From assembly GCA_910575165.1 (NCBI GenBank), contig CAJTDS010000007.1:1-64000 (forward strand): 64,000 bases of DNA, given 5' to 3'. Numbering within the stretch: position 1 is the stretch's first letter; the number at the start of each line of letters is the position of its first letter. Made by a program: the position numbers and the translations under genes. Source of the stretch: Eggerthellaceae bacterium (GTDB lineage: Bacteria; Actinomycetota; Coriobacteriia; Coriobacteriales; Eggerthellaceae). Positions 40,392-50,010 of the stretch are shown here, in pieces. The notes beneath the pieces were generated by a model. The model made no database searches, was not told the DNA's origin, and saw only the letters and a list, made by a program, of their open reading frames with translations.

Positions 40392-41819
40392 ATGGGCGGT
40401 TTCTTCGGGGCAGCATCGAAACGCGACGTGGTGCTGGACGTGTTCTTCGGCGTCGACTATCACTCTCATCTGGGCACGCGCCGGGCGGGGCTCATCTTCG
40501 TCGACGAGCGCGACGGGTTCCAGCGCGAGATCCACTCCATCGAGAACACCCCCTTCCGCACGCGCTTCGAGGACGACCTGCCGGGATTCCACGGCACGAG
40601 CGGCATCGGCTGCATCAGCGATACCGACCCTCAGCCGCTGCTCATCCGCAGCCATCTGGGCACCTTCGCCCTCACCACCGTGGGCGCCATCAACAACGCC
40701 GAGGCCCTGGTGGAGGAGTTCTTCGAAAGCGGCGAGAAGCAGTTCATGGCCATGAGCTCGGGGGCAGTGAACTCCACCGAGCTGGTAGCAGCGCTCATCA
40801 ACCAGAAGCAGGACCTGGTGGAGGGCATCCGCTACGCCCAGGAGCGCGTCGACGGCTCGCTCACGCTGCTCATCATGCTGCGCGACGGCTCGATCATCGC
40901 CGCCCGCGACGCCATGGGGCGCCTGCCGGTGCTGGTGGGCCGCGACGAGGACGGCCGCTGCATCTCCTTCGAGTCCTTCGCCTACCATAAGCTCGGCTAC
41001 GCCGACGACTACGAGCTGGGTCCGGGCGAGGTGGTGCGCGTCACGGCCGAAGGGGTGGAGCAGCTGGCGGCGCCGGGCGAGCGCATGAGGATCTGCTCGT
41101 TTCTGTGGGTGTACTACGGCTACCCCAACTCCAACTACGAAGGGGTCAACGTGGAGGTCATGCGCTACCGCAACGGCGCGGTCATGGCCCGCGACGAGCT
41201 GGCGCGCGAGGGATGCCTGCCCGACGTGGACTACGTCGCCGGCGTGCCCGATTCCGGCGTGCCCCATGCCATCGGCTACTCCACGGAAAGCGGCAAGACC
41301 TTTGCGCGGCCCTTCATCAAGTACACGCCCACCTGGCCCCGAAGCTTCATGCCGTCGAACCAGGACGTGCGCGACCGCGTGGCCAAGATGAAGCAGATCC
41401 CCGTGCCCGAGCTCATCGAGGGCAAGAAGCTGCTGTTCGTGGACGACTCCATCGTGCGCGGCACCCAGCTGGGCAAGACCGTCGACCAGCTCTACGACGC
41501 CGGCGCGGCCGAGGTGCACATGCGCAGCGCCTGCCCGCCTATCATGTACGGGTGCAAGTACCTGTCGTTCTCGCGCAACACCTCCGACATGGACCTCATC
41601 GCTCGGCGCACCGTGCAGAAGCTCGAGGGGGACGAGGGCCAGCAGCATCTGGACGAGTACGCCGACGCCGGCACCGAGCGTGGCCGCTGCATGCTGCAGA
41701 GCATCTGCGAGGAGCTGGGCTTCGACAGCCTGGGGTTCCAGTCGCTCTCGGGCATGATCGAGGCCATCGGCATCGACCCGGAGTGCCTGTGCACCTACTG
41801 CTGGGACGGGCGGGAGTAG
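40392..41819 (+). CDS. PurF-like amidophosphoribosyltransferase homologue lacking the glutaminase cysteine
   Basis: A 475-residue protein with the two-domain layout of PurF. The C-terminal PRPP-binding loop is intact (LLFVDDSIVRGTQLGKT), and Cys residues near the end (CPPIMYGC and CLCTYC) could hold an iron-sulphur cluster, as in Bacillus-type PurF. The N-terminus reads MGGFFGAASKRD where PurF has a mature Cys1 (MCGIFG-like), so glutamine hydrolysis should not occur. I recall similar GGFFG-starting homologues in other gut anaerobes. It may use ammonia or have another role. TATACT at 40348-40353 is a candidate -10. Confidence 0.82.
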   Translation: MGGFFGAASKRDVVLDVFFGVDYHSHLGTRRAGLIFVDERDGFQREIHSIENTPFRTRFEDDLPGFHGTSGIGCISDTDPQPLLIRSHLGTFALTTVGAINNAEALVEEFFESGEKQFMAMSSGAVNSTELVAALINQKQDLVEGIRYAQERVDGSLTLLIMLRDGSIIAARDAMGRLPVLVGRDEDGRCISFESFAYHKLGYADDYELGPGEVVRVTAEGVEQLAAPGERMRICSFLWVYYGYPNSNYEGVNVEVMRYRNGAVMARDELAREGCLPDVDYVAGVPDSGVPHAIGYSTESGKTFARPFIKYTPTWPRSFMPSNQDVRDRVAKMKQIPVPELIEGKKLLFVDDSIVRGTQLGKTVDQLYDAGAAEVHMRSACPPIMYGCKYLSFSRNTSDMDLIARRTVQKLEGDEGQQHLDEYADAGTERGRCMLQSICEELGFDSLGFQSLSGMIEAIGIDPECLCTYCWDGRE

Positions 41820-41944
41820 CCTTTAGGCCCGCGCCCCGACCGCTGCGGCGTCCCTGCGGGGGCGCCGTTCGCCTTTCAAGGGGGGAGTTCCGGCGCGCCG
41901 ACCGACGAAGCCGTTGCGCTTATCGCCGTTCTCGGCGATAATGA

Positions 41945-41956
41945 GAACATGTGTTC
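41945..41956. promoter_or_regulatory. LexA-type SOS box overlapping the polymerase start codon
   Basis: GAACATGTGTTC matches the Gram-positive SOS pattern GAAC-RNRY-GTTC at every position. The ATG start codon (41949-41951) lies inside the box, so a bound LexA would cover the translation start and any transcript start just upstream. Confidence 0.7.
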
Positions 41957-43577
41957 CCGTTACCGCTACATAGCCATCGACCTCAAGTCGTTCTACGCCT
42001 CCGTGGAGTGCCAGGCCCGGGGGCTTGACCCGCTTACCACGAACCTGGTGGTGGCCGACGCGTCCCGTACCGAGAAGACCATCTGCCTGGCAGTATCGCC
42101 CTCGCTCAAGGCCTACGGCATCGGCGGGCGCGCACGGCTGTTCGAAGTTGTGCAGCGGGTGCGGGAGGTGAACGCCGAGCGGTTGGGGGCGCTTCGACGC
42201 GCAGAGCGTCGCGGCGCGCGGGCGTGCGGCGGCTCCGGGGACCCCGCTGCACCAGCCTCTGTCCGGGCGGGCCTGTTCCCGAACGACTGCACGGGGCGCG
42301 ACCTTGGGGCCTACCGGCCCTTCGAGGGGGCGCTCTTCCAGGGCTCGTCCTTCGACGACACAGCCGTGCGCGCCAGCGCCGCCCTGGAGCTCGACTTCCT
42401 CGTAGCCAAGCCGCGCATGGCCACCTACCTGGACTACTCCACCCGCATCTACCAGGTGTACCTGCGTCATTTCGCGCCCGAGGACGTGCACGTGTACTCC
42501 ATCGACGAGGTGCTGGTGGACGCTGCGGGCTATCTGGCCTCGTCGGGCAAGACCGTGCGCGAGCTGGCCTCCCAGGTGGTGTCGGAGGTCTACGCCGAAA
42601 CGGGCATCACTGCCACGGCCGGCATCGGCACGAACCTCTACCTGGCGAAGGTGGCCATGGACATCTTGGCCAAGCACGAGCAGCCCGACGGCAACGGCGT
42701 GCGCATCGCCGAGCTGGACGAGGACGCCTACAAGCGGCGTTTGTGGTCCCACGAGCCGCTGACGGACTTCTGGCGCGTGGGTCCCGGCTACGCCCGCAAG
42801 CTGCAGGCCCATGGCATGCGCACCATGGGGGACGTGGCCCGCTGCTCGCTGGGCGGCCCGGGGCAGCGCCTGAACGAGGATCTGCTGTTCAGGCTGTTCG
42901 GCAAGAACGCCGAGCTGCTCATCGACCACGCCTGGGGGGTGGAGCCGGTGGGCATGGCCGATATCAAGGCCTACCGGCCTCGCAGCAGCTGCAAGGTGTC
43001 CGGCCAGGTGCTGCAGTGCGCCTACACCGCCGCCGACGCCCGGCTGGTGGCCTGGGAGATGGCCGACCAGCTGGCGCTCGATCTGTTAGCGGAGGGTATG
43101 GTCACCGACAAGCTGACGCTGACCGTGGGCTACGACCAGGTGGGGGAGGGGGAGTCCTTCGACGGGCGACTGGATACCGACCGCTACGGGCGCACCATCC
43201 CCAAGCATGCCCACGGGACGGCGAATTTGGACGAGCCCACAGCGTCCTCGACGCTCATAGCCGAGGCGGTGACGGGGCTGTTCGACAGGCTGGTGGACCG
43301 GCGGCTTCGGGTGCACCGCATCACCGTGGGCGCCGACCAGCTGATCACCGAGCAGGAGGCCGCCTTCAGGCGAAGCCATCGCCAGCTGCGCCTGTTCGAG
43401 GACGAGGAGCCGTCGGAGGCGGCGGACGGCGAGCTTGCCCGGGAGCGCAAGGTGCAGGGGGCCATGCTCGACATTCGCGGCAAGTTCGGCAAGAACGCCA
43501 TCCTGCGGGCCGCGAACCTGCAGAAGGCGGGTACCGCGCGCCAGCGCAACAACCAGATAGGGGGCCACAGCGCATGA
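41949..43577 (+). CDS. Y-family DNA polymerase (DinB/UmuC type)
   Basis: A 542-residue translesion polymerase of the Gram-positive UmuC/UvrX-like group. IDLKSFYASVECQ carries the first metal site, and YSIDEVLVDAAGY the catalytic SIDE-like motif. TATAGIGTNLYLAKVA and the helix-hairpin-helix FWRVGPGYARKLQAHGM follow, with a little-finger domain to the end. Between the first two motifs lies a poorly conserved Arg/Gly/Ala-rich stretch (about residues 73-135). An exact SOS box overlaps its start, and the YolD-like gene overlaps its end by 4 bp. Both support a damage-inducible mutagenesis unit. No strong ribosome site is visible. Confidence 0.9.
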   Translation: MCSRYRYIAIDLKSFYASVECQARGLDPLTTNLVVADASRTEKTICLAVSPSLKAYGIGGRARLFEVVQRVREVNAERLGALRRAERRGARACGGSGDPAAPASVRAGLFPNDCTGRDLGAYRPFEGALFQGSSFDDTAVRASAALELDFLVAKPRMATYLDYSTRIYQVYLRHFAPEDVHVYSIDEVLVDAAGYLASSGKTVRELASQVVSEVYAETGITATAGIGTNLYLAKVAMDILAKHEQPDGNGVRIAELDEDAYKRRLWSHEPLTDFWRVGPGYARKLQAHGMRTMGDVARCSLGGPGQRLNEDLLFRLFGKNAELLIDHAWGVEPVGMADIKAYRPRSSCKVSGQVLQCAYTAADARLVAWEMADQLALDLLAEGMVTDKLTLTVGYDQVGEGESFDGRLDTDRYGRTIPKHAHGTANLDEPTASSTLIAEAVTGLFDRLVDRRLRVHRITVGADQLITEQEAAFRRSHRQLRLFEDEEPSEAADGELARERKVQGAMLDIRGKFGKNAILRAANLQKAGTARQRNNQIGGHSA

Positions 43578-43990
43578 GCGACTACTCCGATATTGCGGGC
43601 CTGTCCCGGCCCTGCTCTCGCCGTCCCCCCATGCCCTTGTCCGACCGTGCCGCCCAGTTCGCCCCCTTCGCCGCCCTTTCCGGCCACGAGGCCGCAGTGG
43701 CCGAGGCGGGCCGTCTCACCGACGAGCGCGCCGTGCTGAGCGACGACCAGAGGGATGCCATCGACCGGGCGCTTGCCCTGCTGCGCGAGCGGCTGGGATC
43801 GCGCCCGGCGGTCAGGATCGCGTACTTCAAGGCCGACAGCCGCAAGGCCGGTGGCGCCTACCGCACCTGCGAGGGGCGCCTTGCGCGCATCGGCGAGCAC
43901 CCCGGCTCGCTCGTGCTTGAGGACGGTGCCACGGTGCTCCTGGCCGACGTGGTCTCCTTGGAGCTGACCGACGGTGGGCTGCCCTCGTAA
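43574..43990 (+). CDS. YolD-like protein
   Basis: A 138-residue protein of the YolD-like family, whose members are commonly encoded beside Y-family polymerases. The family core reads MPLSDRAAQFAPFAALSGHEAA, then ARLTDER-like GRLTDERAVLSDDQ. The second half is a small beta-rich domain. It starts at the ATGA overlap with the polymerase stop codon, so translation is coupled and expression should follow the SOS box. Its biochemical role is not established. Confidence 0.85.
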   Translation: MSDYSDIAGLSRPCSRRPPMPLSDRAAQFAPFAALSGHEAAVAEAGRLTDERAVLSDDQRDAIDRALALLRERLGSRPAVRIAYFKADSRKAGGAYRTCEGRLARIGEHPGSLVLEDGATVLLADVVSLELTDGGLPS

Positions 43991-44087
43991 AAACTCTGTA
44001 ACATCGAAAGGGCCGAGGCCGCTGCGCCCGTACCTTTAGTATCATGGTCAAGCTCAAGGCCCCTGCGTGCGGACGAAAGGACGTTCT

Positions 44088-45305
44088 ATGGAAAAAGTGC
44101 AGATGACGACCCCTCTTGTGGAGATGGACGGCGACGAGATGACCCGCATCATCTGGGAGCTCATCAAAGAGGAGCTGCTCTGCCCCTTCGTCGATCTGAA
44201 GACCGAGTACTACGACCTGGGGCTTGAGAATCGCGACCGCACCGACGACGCCGTGACCGCAGAGGCCGCCGAGGCCACTAAGCGGCTGGGCGTGGCGGTC
44301 AAGTGCGCCACCATCACCCCCAACGCCGCCCGCGTGGACGAGTACGGCCTGAAGCAGATGTGGAAGAGCCCCAACGGCACCATCCGCGCGCTGCTGGACG
44401 GCACGGTGTTTCGCACTCCCATCCAGGTGGCCGGCATAGAGCCGTGCGTGCGCAACTGGGAAAAGCCCATCACCATCGCCCGCCATGCCTACGGCGATGT
44501 GTACAAGAACACCGAAATGGCCGTCCCCGGGCCGGGCGTCGTGGAGCTGGTGTACACCTCCGACGACGGCCGGGAGAGCCGCGCGCTCGTGCACCGCTTC
44601 GACGGCGCCGGCGTGGTGCAGGGCATGCACAACCTGGACGCCTCCATCGCAAGCTTCGCCCGCAGCTGCTTCGAGTACGCCCTGGACGTGCGCCAAGACC
44701 TGTGGTTCGCCATGAAGGATACCATCTCGAAGGTCTACGACCACCGGTTCAAGGACATCTTCCAGGACATCTTCGACGCCGAGTACGCCCAGGCCTTCGC
44801 TGATGCGGGCATCGAGTACTTCTACACCCTCATCGACGACGCCGTGGCCCGCGTGATGAAGAGCGAGGGTGGCTTCATCTGGGCCTGCAAGAACTACGAC
44901 GGCGACGTGATGAGCGACATGGTGTCGAGCGCCTTCGGGTCGCTGGCCATGATGACCAGCGTGCTGGTGTCGCCCCAGGGTTTCTACGAGTACGAGGCGG
45001 CCCACGGCACCGTGCAGCGCCACTACTACAAGCACCTGCGCGGCGAGGAGACCTCCACGAACTCCGTGGCCACCATCTTCGCCTGGTCCGGCGCCCTGCG
45101 CAAGCGCGGCCAGCTGGACGGGCTGGGCGAGCTGGTCGCCTTCGCCGACCAGCTGGAGGAGGCGACGCTGTCCACCATCGCCTCCGGCCAGATGACCGGC
45201 GATTTGGCGCTCATCACCACGCTGCCCGACCCGCAGAAGCTTTCCACCCACGACTTCATCCGCACCATCGCGGGCCGTCTGGAGCAGATGCGGGAGCAGC
45301 TGTAA
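44088..45305 (+). CDS. icd: Isocitrate dehydrogenase (NADP+), dimeric eukaryotic-like type
   Basis: A 405-residue enzyme that decarboxylates isocitrate to 2-oxoglutarate, supplying glutamate precursors. Motifs in order: [31 protein letters not shown] (substrate), [15 protein letters not shown] and the Asn/Ser region [13 protein letters not shown]. These match type II IDHs of about 400 residues. The ATG at 44088 is chosen because GAAAGGA lies before it. The open frame begins 7 codons earlier. It is followed by a hairpin and then ileS. Confidence 0.94.
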   Translation: MEKVQMTTPLVEMDGDEMTRIIWELIKEELLCPFVDLKTEYYDLGLENRDRTDDAVTAEAAEATKRLGVAVKCATITPNAARVDEYGLKQMWKSPNGTIRALLDGTVFRTPIQVAGIEPCVRNWEKPITIARHAYGDVYKNTEMAVPGPGVVELVYTSDDGRESRALVHRFDGAGVVQGMHNLDASIASFARSCFEYALDVRQDLWFAMKDTISKVYDHRFKDIFQDIFDAEYAQAFADAGIEYFYTLIDDAVARVMKSEGGFIWACKNYDGDVMSDMVSSAFGSLAMMTSVLVSPQGFYEYEAAHGTVQRHYYKHLRGEETSTNSVATIFAWSGALRKRGQLDGLGELVAFADQLEEATLSTIASGQMTGDLALITTLPDPQKLSTHDFIRTIAGRLEQMREQL

Positions 45306-45337
45306 GCCGAGAACTTCTGTAAACGCTCTTCATTGCC

Positions 45338-45368
45338 GAGCCTGTGCCGATGCGCGCAGGCTCGTTCG
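45338..45368 (+). terminator. Hairpin after icd
   Basis: GAGCCTG (45338-45344) and CAGGCTC (45357-45363) pair, and the stem can be extended inward by a G-U pair and two G-C pairs around a CGAT loop. The tail (GTTCGTAT) is only partly T-rich, so the strength is uncertain. A TACAAT (45371-45376) just after it may be the ileS -10. Confidence 0.5.
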
Positions 45369-45419
45369 TATACAATAAGCAAGTTTCACGCATCATTACC
45401 TCGGGAAGAAGCTAGGACC

Positions 45420-48272
45420 ATGGCCAACACCTACAAAGACACGATGAACCTGCCCCAGACCGATTTCCCCATGAGGGGCAACCTTCCCGCCAGCGAGCCG
45501 GAGCGCTTGCGCAAGTGGGAGGGCGAGCACCTCTACGAGAGCATCCTGGCCAAGAACAAGGACGGCAAGCCCTTCGTGCTGCACGACGGCCCGCCCTACG
45601 CCAACGGGCCCATCCACATCGGGCATTCCTTCAACAAGATCCTGAAGGACTTCGTGGTGAAGTCCCATGCCCAGCGCGGCTTCTTCACCCCCTACGTGCC
45701 CGGCTGGGACTGCCACGGCCAGCCCATCGAGCATATGGTGGAGAAGAACCTGGGGCCCGAGAAGATGGCCCAGACCGACCAGCCCACGCTGCGCCGCCTG
45801 TGCCGCGAGTGGGCCCAGACCTACGTGGACGTGCAGCGCGAGGGCTTCAAGCGCCTGGGCGTCAACGGCGACTGGGGCAACCCCTACCTCACGTTCCTTC
45901 CCAACTACGAGGCGGGCAACGTCGAGATCTTCAAGGAGCTGTACCTGGCCGGCCAGATCTACCGTGGCCGCAAGCCCATCCACTGGTGCAAGCGCTGCCA
46001 TACGGCGCTGGCGGAGGCCGAGATCGAGTACGCCGACCTCGACTCGCCCTCCATCTTCGTGCGCTTCAAGATGGACGTCATGCCCGGCGTCTTCGAAGCA
46101 GCCGGCGCCGAGGGCGACGCCTACGTGCTCATCTGGACCACCACGCCCTGGACGCTGCCGGCCAACACCGCCGTGTCCCTGGCGCCGGAGGCCGACTACG
46201 TCATGGTGCAGGCCGACGGGGCCAACATGATCATGGCCCGGGCCCTGGTTGAGTCCGTGGCCGAGGCGGCCGGCTGGCAGGAGTGGTCCCTGGTTTCCCA
46301 GGACGACGGCGAACCGGTGGTGCTGAAGGGCAAGCAGCTCTGCGGCCTAACCTACACCTGCCCCATCCGCCAGGACCTGAAGGGCACCATCATCTACGGC
46401 GACCACGTTACCCTGGAGACCGGCACCGGCGCCGTGCATACCGCTCCCGGCCACGGCCAGGACGACTACCTGGTGGCCTTGGAGTTCGACGTGCCGCTGC
46501 TCATGCCCGTGGACGACAACGGCGTGCTGACCGCCGACGCCGGCCCCTTCGCCGGCCTGGACGTGTTCGACGCCAACCCGGCCATCATCGAGTGGCTCTC
46601 CCAGCAGGGGACGCTGGTGGCGAGCAAGGTCATCAACCACAGCTATCCCACCTGCTGGCGCTGCCATGAGCCGGTCATCTTCCGCGCTACCAGCCAGTGG
46701 TTCGTTTCCATGGACAAGAACTCCCTGCGCGAGAAGGCCCTCGACGCCGTGGAGGACGAGGTCCAGTTCCATCCCGCGTGGTCTCAGAAGCGCATCGAGG
46801 CCATGGTGGGGGACCGTCCCGACTGGTGCATCTCGCGCCAGCGCAGCTGGGGCGTGCCCATCCCGGTGTTCTCCTGCGCGAAGTGCGGCGAGACCGTAGC
46901 CACCGAGGAGAGCTTCGACGCGGTCATCGAGCTGTTCTACGAGTACGGCGCCGACGCCTGGTTCACCAAGCAGCCCAGCGAGTACCTGCCCCGCACGGTG
47001 AAGTGCGAGAAGTGCGGCTGCTCCGAACCGGTGCCCGACAAGAACATCCTGGACGTGTGGTGGGAGTCGGGCGTGTCCCATACCAGCGTGCTCAAGCACC
47101 GCGCCGCCGAGGGGCTGACGTTCCCCGCCGACGTGTACCTAGAGGGTTCCGACCAGCACCGCGGGTGGTTCCAGTCGTCGCTGCTCACAAGCGTCGGTGC
47201 CTACGGCGTGCCTCCCTTCAAGCATATCGTCTCCTGCGGTTTCACCGTGGACGAGTTCGGGCGCAAGATGTCCAAGTCGCTGGGCAACGGCCTTGATCCG
47301 GCCGAGGTGATCGACACCTACGGCGCCGATGTGCTGCGCCTGTGGGCCGCCACGGTGGACTACGGCGTGGACGTGTCCATCGCCGACAGCATCCTCAAGC
47401 AGGTGGCCGGCGACTACCGCCGCTACCGCAACTGCTTCCGCTTCCTGCTGGGCAGCCTGTCCGACTTCGACGACAGGGCGGATGCGGTGGATGCGTGGGA
47501 TGCGCTCGAGCCCATCGACCGCTACATGCTGGCCAAGACCGCCAAGCTGCTCGACGAGGTTGAGCAGGCCTACGACGAGTTCCGCTACAACGGCGTCTAC
47601 CGCCTGACCTTCGATTTCGTGAACGACCTGTCCGCCGTCTACATGGACGTGGCCAAGGACCGCCTGTACGCCGAGGCGCCGAGCTCCCCTCGCCGCCGCG
47701 CGGTGCAGACGGTGCTGGCCAACATCCTGGAAGTGCTGGTGCGGGTGCTTTCGCCCATCATCTCCTTCACGGCCGACGAGGTGTGGGAGCACTATCCCGA
47801 GCCCATGCGCCGCGCCGAGGGACGCCCCTCAAACGTGCAGCTGGCCGGGTGGCCCTCTCGCCGCGACATGGTGCCCGCGCTGCCCGCCGACGGCGGCAAG
47901 GAGGCGCTCGCGTCCTTCGCCTGCGCCCTGGAGGCGCGCGATGCGGTGACTAAGGCCTTGGAGGAGGCCCGCGTGGACAAGCTGGTGAACAAGAGCCAGG
48001 AGGCTGCGGTGCGCATCACGGCGCCCGCGCCCACCGCCCAGGCGCTGCGCGATTTCGGCCCCGAGGTGCTGGGCGAGCTGTTCATCGTGTCCGGCGTGGA
48101 AGTGCTCGACGCCGCGGAGGGAGCCGAAGGCATGGCCGTGGAGGTGCTGCCGGCTCCGGGCGAGAAGTGTCCGCGCTGCTGGAACTACCGCGAGCTGGGA
48201 ACTGACGCGGCCCATCCGGACGTGTGCGGGCGCTGTGCCGCGGTGCTCGACGAAATCGGCTTTAAGGCGTAG
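45420..48272 (+). CDS. ileS: Isoleucyl-tRNA synthetase
   Basis: A 950-residue class I aminoacyl-tRNA synthetase. HIGH motif in GPIHIGHSFNK, KMSKS in GRKMSKSLGNG, an editing (CP1) domain between them, and a C-terminal zinc finger CPRCWNYRELG...CGRC. This is the bacterial type with a C-terminal finger. The ATG at 45420 follows CTAGGA. There is no room for a T-box leader in the 114 bp before it, so charging control must be by other means. lspA starts 6 bp after its stop. Confidence 0.97.
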   Translation: MANTYKDTMNLPQTDFPMRGNLPASEPERLRKWEGEHLYESILAKNKDGKPFVLHDGPPYANGPIHIGHSFNKILKDFVVKSHAQRGFFTPYVPGWDCHGQPIEHMVEKNLGPEKMAQTDQPTLRRLCREWAQTYVDVQREGFKRLGVNGDWGNPYLTFLPNYEAGNVEIFKELYLAGQIYRGRKPIHWCKRCHTALAEAEIEYADLDSPSIFVRFKMDVMPGVFEAAGAEGDAYVLIWTTTPWTLPANTAVSLAPEADYVMVQADGANMIMARALVESVAEAAGWQEWSLVSQDDGEPVVLKGKQLCGLTYTCPIRQDLKGTIIYGDHVTLETGTGAVHTAPGHGQDDYLVALEFDVPLLMPVDDNGVLTADAGPFAGLDVFDANPAIIEWLSQQGTLVASKVINHSYPTCWRCHEPVIFRATSQWFVSMDKNSLREKALDAVEDEVQFHPAWSQKRIEAMVGDRPDWCISRQRSWGVPIPVFSCAKCGETVATEESFDAVIELFYEYGADAWFTKQPSEYLPRTVKCEKCGCSEPVPDKNILDVWWESGVSHTSVLKHRAAEGLTFPADVYLEGSDQHRGWFQSSLLTSVGAYGVPPFKHIVSCGFTVDEFGRKMSKSLGNGLDPAEVIDTYGADVLRLWAATVDYGVDVSIADSILKQVAGDYRRYRNCFRFLLGSLSDFDDRADAVDAWDALEPIDRYMLAKTAKLLDEVEQAYDEFRYNGVYRLTFDFVNDLSAVYMDVAKDRLYAEAPSSPRRRAVQTVLANILEVLVRVLSPIISFTADEVWEHYPEPMRRAEGRPSNVQLAGWPSRRDMVPALPADGGKEALASFACALEARDAVTKALEEARVDKLVNKSQEAAVRITAPAPTAQALRDFGPEVLGELFIVSGVEVLDAAEGAEGMAVEVLPAPGEKCPRCWNYRELGTDAAHPDVCGRCAAVLDEIGFKA

Positions 48273-48278
48273 GGCGCC

Positions 48279-48860
48279 ATGGGAATCGAAACGGACGGTC
48301 AGGGCGCTCCTCGCGGGCGCTCCCGCGACGGCATCCTGCGCGCCGCGGGGGCCTTCGCCCTTATTGCGGCCTTGTGGCTTGCTGCCGACGTAGCCACCAA
48401 GGCCTACTTCAACGGGTTTGCCCTGGGCAGCGTCGTCGGCGGGCCCTATCTGGGGATCTTCCAGTTCCGCCTGGTGCACAACACCGGTATGGCCTGGGGG
48501 CTGTTCGGCGACTCTACCTTCGCCCTGGGCGTCATGTCCGTCGTGGTGTGCGCAGTGCTGACAGGCTTCTTCCTGGCCAACATTCGGCGGATCACGGCGC
48601 TTGAGCTGGTGGGGCTTGCCTTGGTGGTGGCCGGCGGCATCGGCAACGCCCTCGACCGGTTCACGTTGGGCTACGTGGTGGACTTCATCGAGACCACCTT
48701 CATCGACTTTCCCGTATTCAACGTGGCCGATATAGGTGTGACCTGCGGTTTCATCCTGTTCGTGCTGGGTCTGCTTTTGAGCTTCAAGGCGTCCGAGGCA
48801 TCGTCTGAGGGGTCGGCGCAGCCGGAAGGTTCGAAGGGGTCGAAGGAGGAGGGCCGCTGA
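48279..48860 (+). CDS. lspA: Lipoprotein signal peptidase II
   Basis: A 193-residue membrane aspartyl protease that removes signal peptides from diacylglyceryl-modified prolipoproteins such as the two Tat lipoproteins of this window. Four membrane segments are visible. The catalytic aspartates are in NALDRFTLGYVVDFI and FNVADIGVT. The N-terminal ~25 and C-terminal ~25 residues (Ser/Glu/Gly-rich) are extra hydrophilic tails. It is tightly spaced after ileS, as in many bacteria, and its stop overlaps the next start by 1 bp. Confidence 0.95.
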   Translation: MGIETDGQGAPRGRSRDGILRAAGAFALIAALWLAADVATKAYFNGFALGSVVGGPYLGIFQFRLVHNTGMAWGLFGDSTFALGVMSVVVCAVLTGFFLANIRRITALELVGLALVVAGGIGNALDRFTLGYVVDFIETTFIDFPVFNVADIGVTCGFILFVLGLLLSFKASEASSEGSAQPEGSKGSKEEGR

Positions 48861-49882
48861 TGGCCCTGCTGCGCTCCTATACCGTGGCCGCCGTCGACGA
48901 GGGCATGCGGATGGACGCCCTGTGCGCCGAGCGCGGTCTGTACGCCAGCCGCAGCGCCGCCGCCCGCGCCTGCGATGAGGGCCGGGTGCTCGTGAAGGGG
49001 CAGCCCGTCTCGAAGAAGCACCAGGCGCGGTCGGGGGACGTGGTGGTCTACGAGGTGGAGGAGGAGCCGGCCGACACGCCGCTTTCCGGCCAGCCCATCC
49101 CGCTGGACATCCGCTACGACGACGACGACGTCATCGTGCTGTCCAAGCAGGCGGGACTCGTGTGCCACCCGGCCGTGGACCACGCCGACGGTACGCTCGT
49201 GAACGCGCTCATCCACCGCTTCGGCGCGAACAACCTCTGCAGCGTGCAGGGCGACCGCGACCGGCTGGGCATCGTGCACCGGCTCGACCGCGATACGAGC
49301 GGCCTTATGCTGGCGGCGAAGAACGACGAGGCCGGCTCCAAGCTCATGGAAGCTATCCGCCTGCGCTCCGTCGACAGGCACTACCTGGCCCTGGTCCACG
49401 GCATCATCGCCCGGGACACCGGCATGATCGACGCGCCCATCGCCCGGTCGTGGGACATGCGCACCCGCATGGCCGTTCGCGACACGCCCCAGGCCCGCGA
49501 CGCGCTCACCACCTTCAACGTGCTGGAGCGCTTCCGCGCCGAATCGGGCGACGACGGCTACACGCTCATCGACTGCAAGCTGTTTACGGGCCGGACCCAC
49601 CAGATCCGCGTGCACATGGAGTTCGCCGGGCATCCGCTGGTGGGGGAGCCGGTCTACCGGGCCCATGCGCCGAAGTCCCCTGCCGCCGATTTGGGGTTGG
49701 AGCGCCAGTTTCTCCATTCCTACAAGCTGGGCTTTGGCCATCCTTCCACCGGGGAGCCCCTGGTGTTCGTGGACTCGCTGCCCGAGGACCTGGCGGCGGT
49801 GCTGGGGGGCTTGGCCGGGCGCTCTGCGGGCAGGACCGAAGCCGGCGTCTCTGTTTTGGGGGAGACCGACGACGTTTCGTAG
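48860..49882 (+). CDS. RluA-family rRNA pseudouridine synthase
   Basis: A 340-residue enzyme that converts uridine to pseudouridine in rRNA (RluD/YlyB-like). An N-terminal S4 RNA-binding domain (MRMDALCAERGLYASRSAAA) precedes the catalytic domain with the aspartate in HRLDRDTSGLML and the late GRTHQIRVHM. The order lspA then RluD-like gene is the same as in Bacillus (lspA-ylyB), and the 1-bp overlap indicates coupling. The exact uridine target is not decided. Confidence 0.92.
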   Translation: MALLRSYTVAAVDEGMRMDALCAERGLYASRSAAARACDEGRVLVKGQPVSKKHQARSGDVVVYEVEEEPADTPLSGQPIPLDIRYDDDDVIVLSKQAGLVCHPAVDHADGTLVNALIHRFGANNLCSVQGDRDRLGIVHRLDRDTSGLMLAAKNDEAGSKLMEAIRLRSVDRHYLALVHGIIARDTGMIDAPIARSWDMRTRMAVRDTPQARDALTTFNVLERFRAESGDDGYTLIDCKLFTGRTHQIRVHMEFAGHPLVGEPVYRAHAPKSPAADLGLERQFLHSYKLGFGHPSTGEPLVFVDSLPEDLAAVLGGLAGRSAGRTEAGVSVLGETDDVS

Positions 49883-50010
49883 CCCTTCGGGGGCTTGTGC
49901 TCATATTGTCGCGTCTCGATGCGTATTTAATCCTGTCTTACCAGGTGCGGCTCCGATTCGCGCATCGTCGGCTACACTGCGGAGCAACGTTGCCGCAGAG
50001 AAGGGGTGCA

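Noticed and set aside
45306-45419. T-box leader before ileS
   Set aside because: The space is too short, no T-box sequence is visible, and a hairpin fitting an icd terminator fills part of it.
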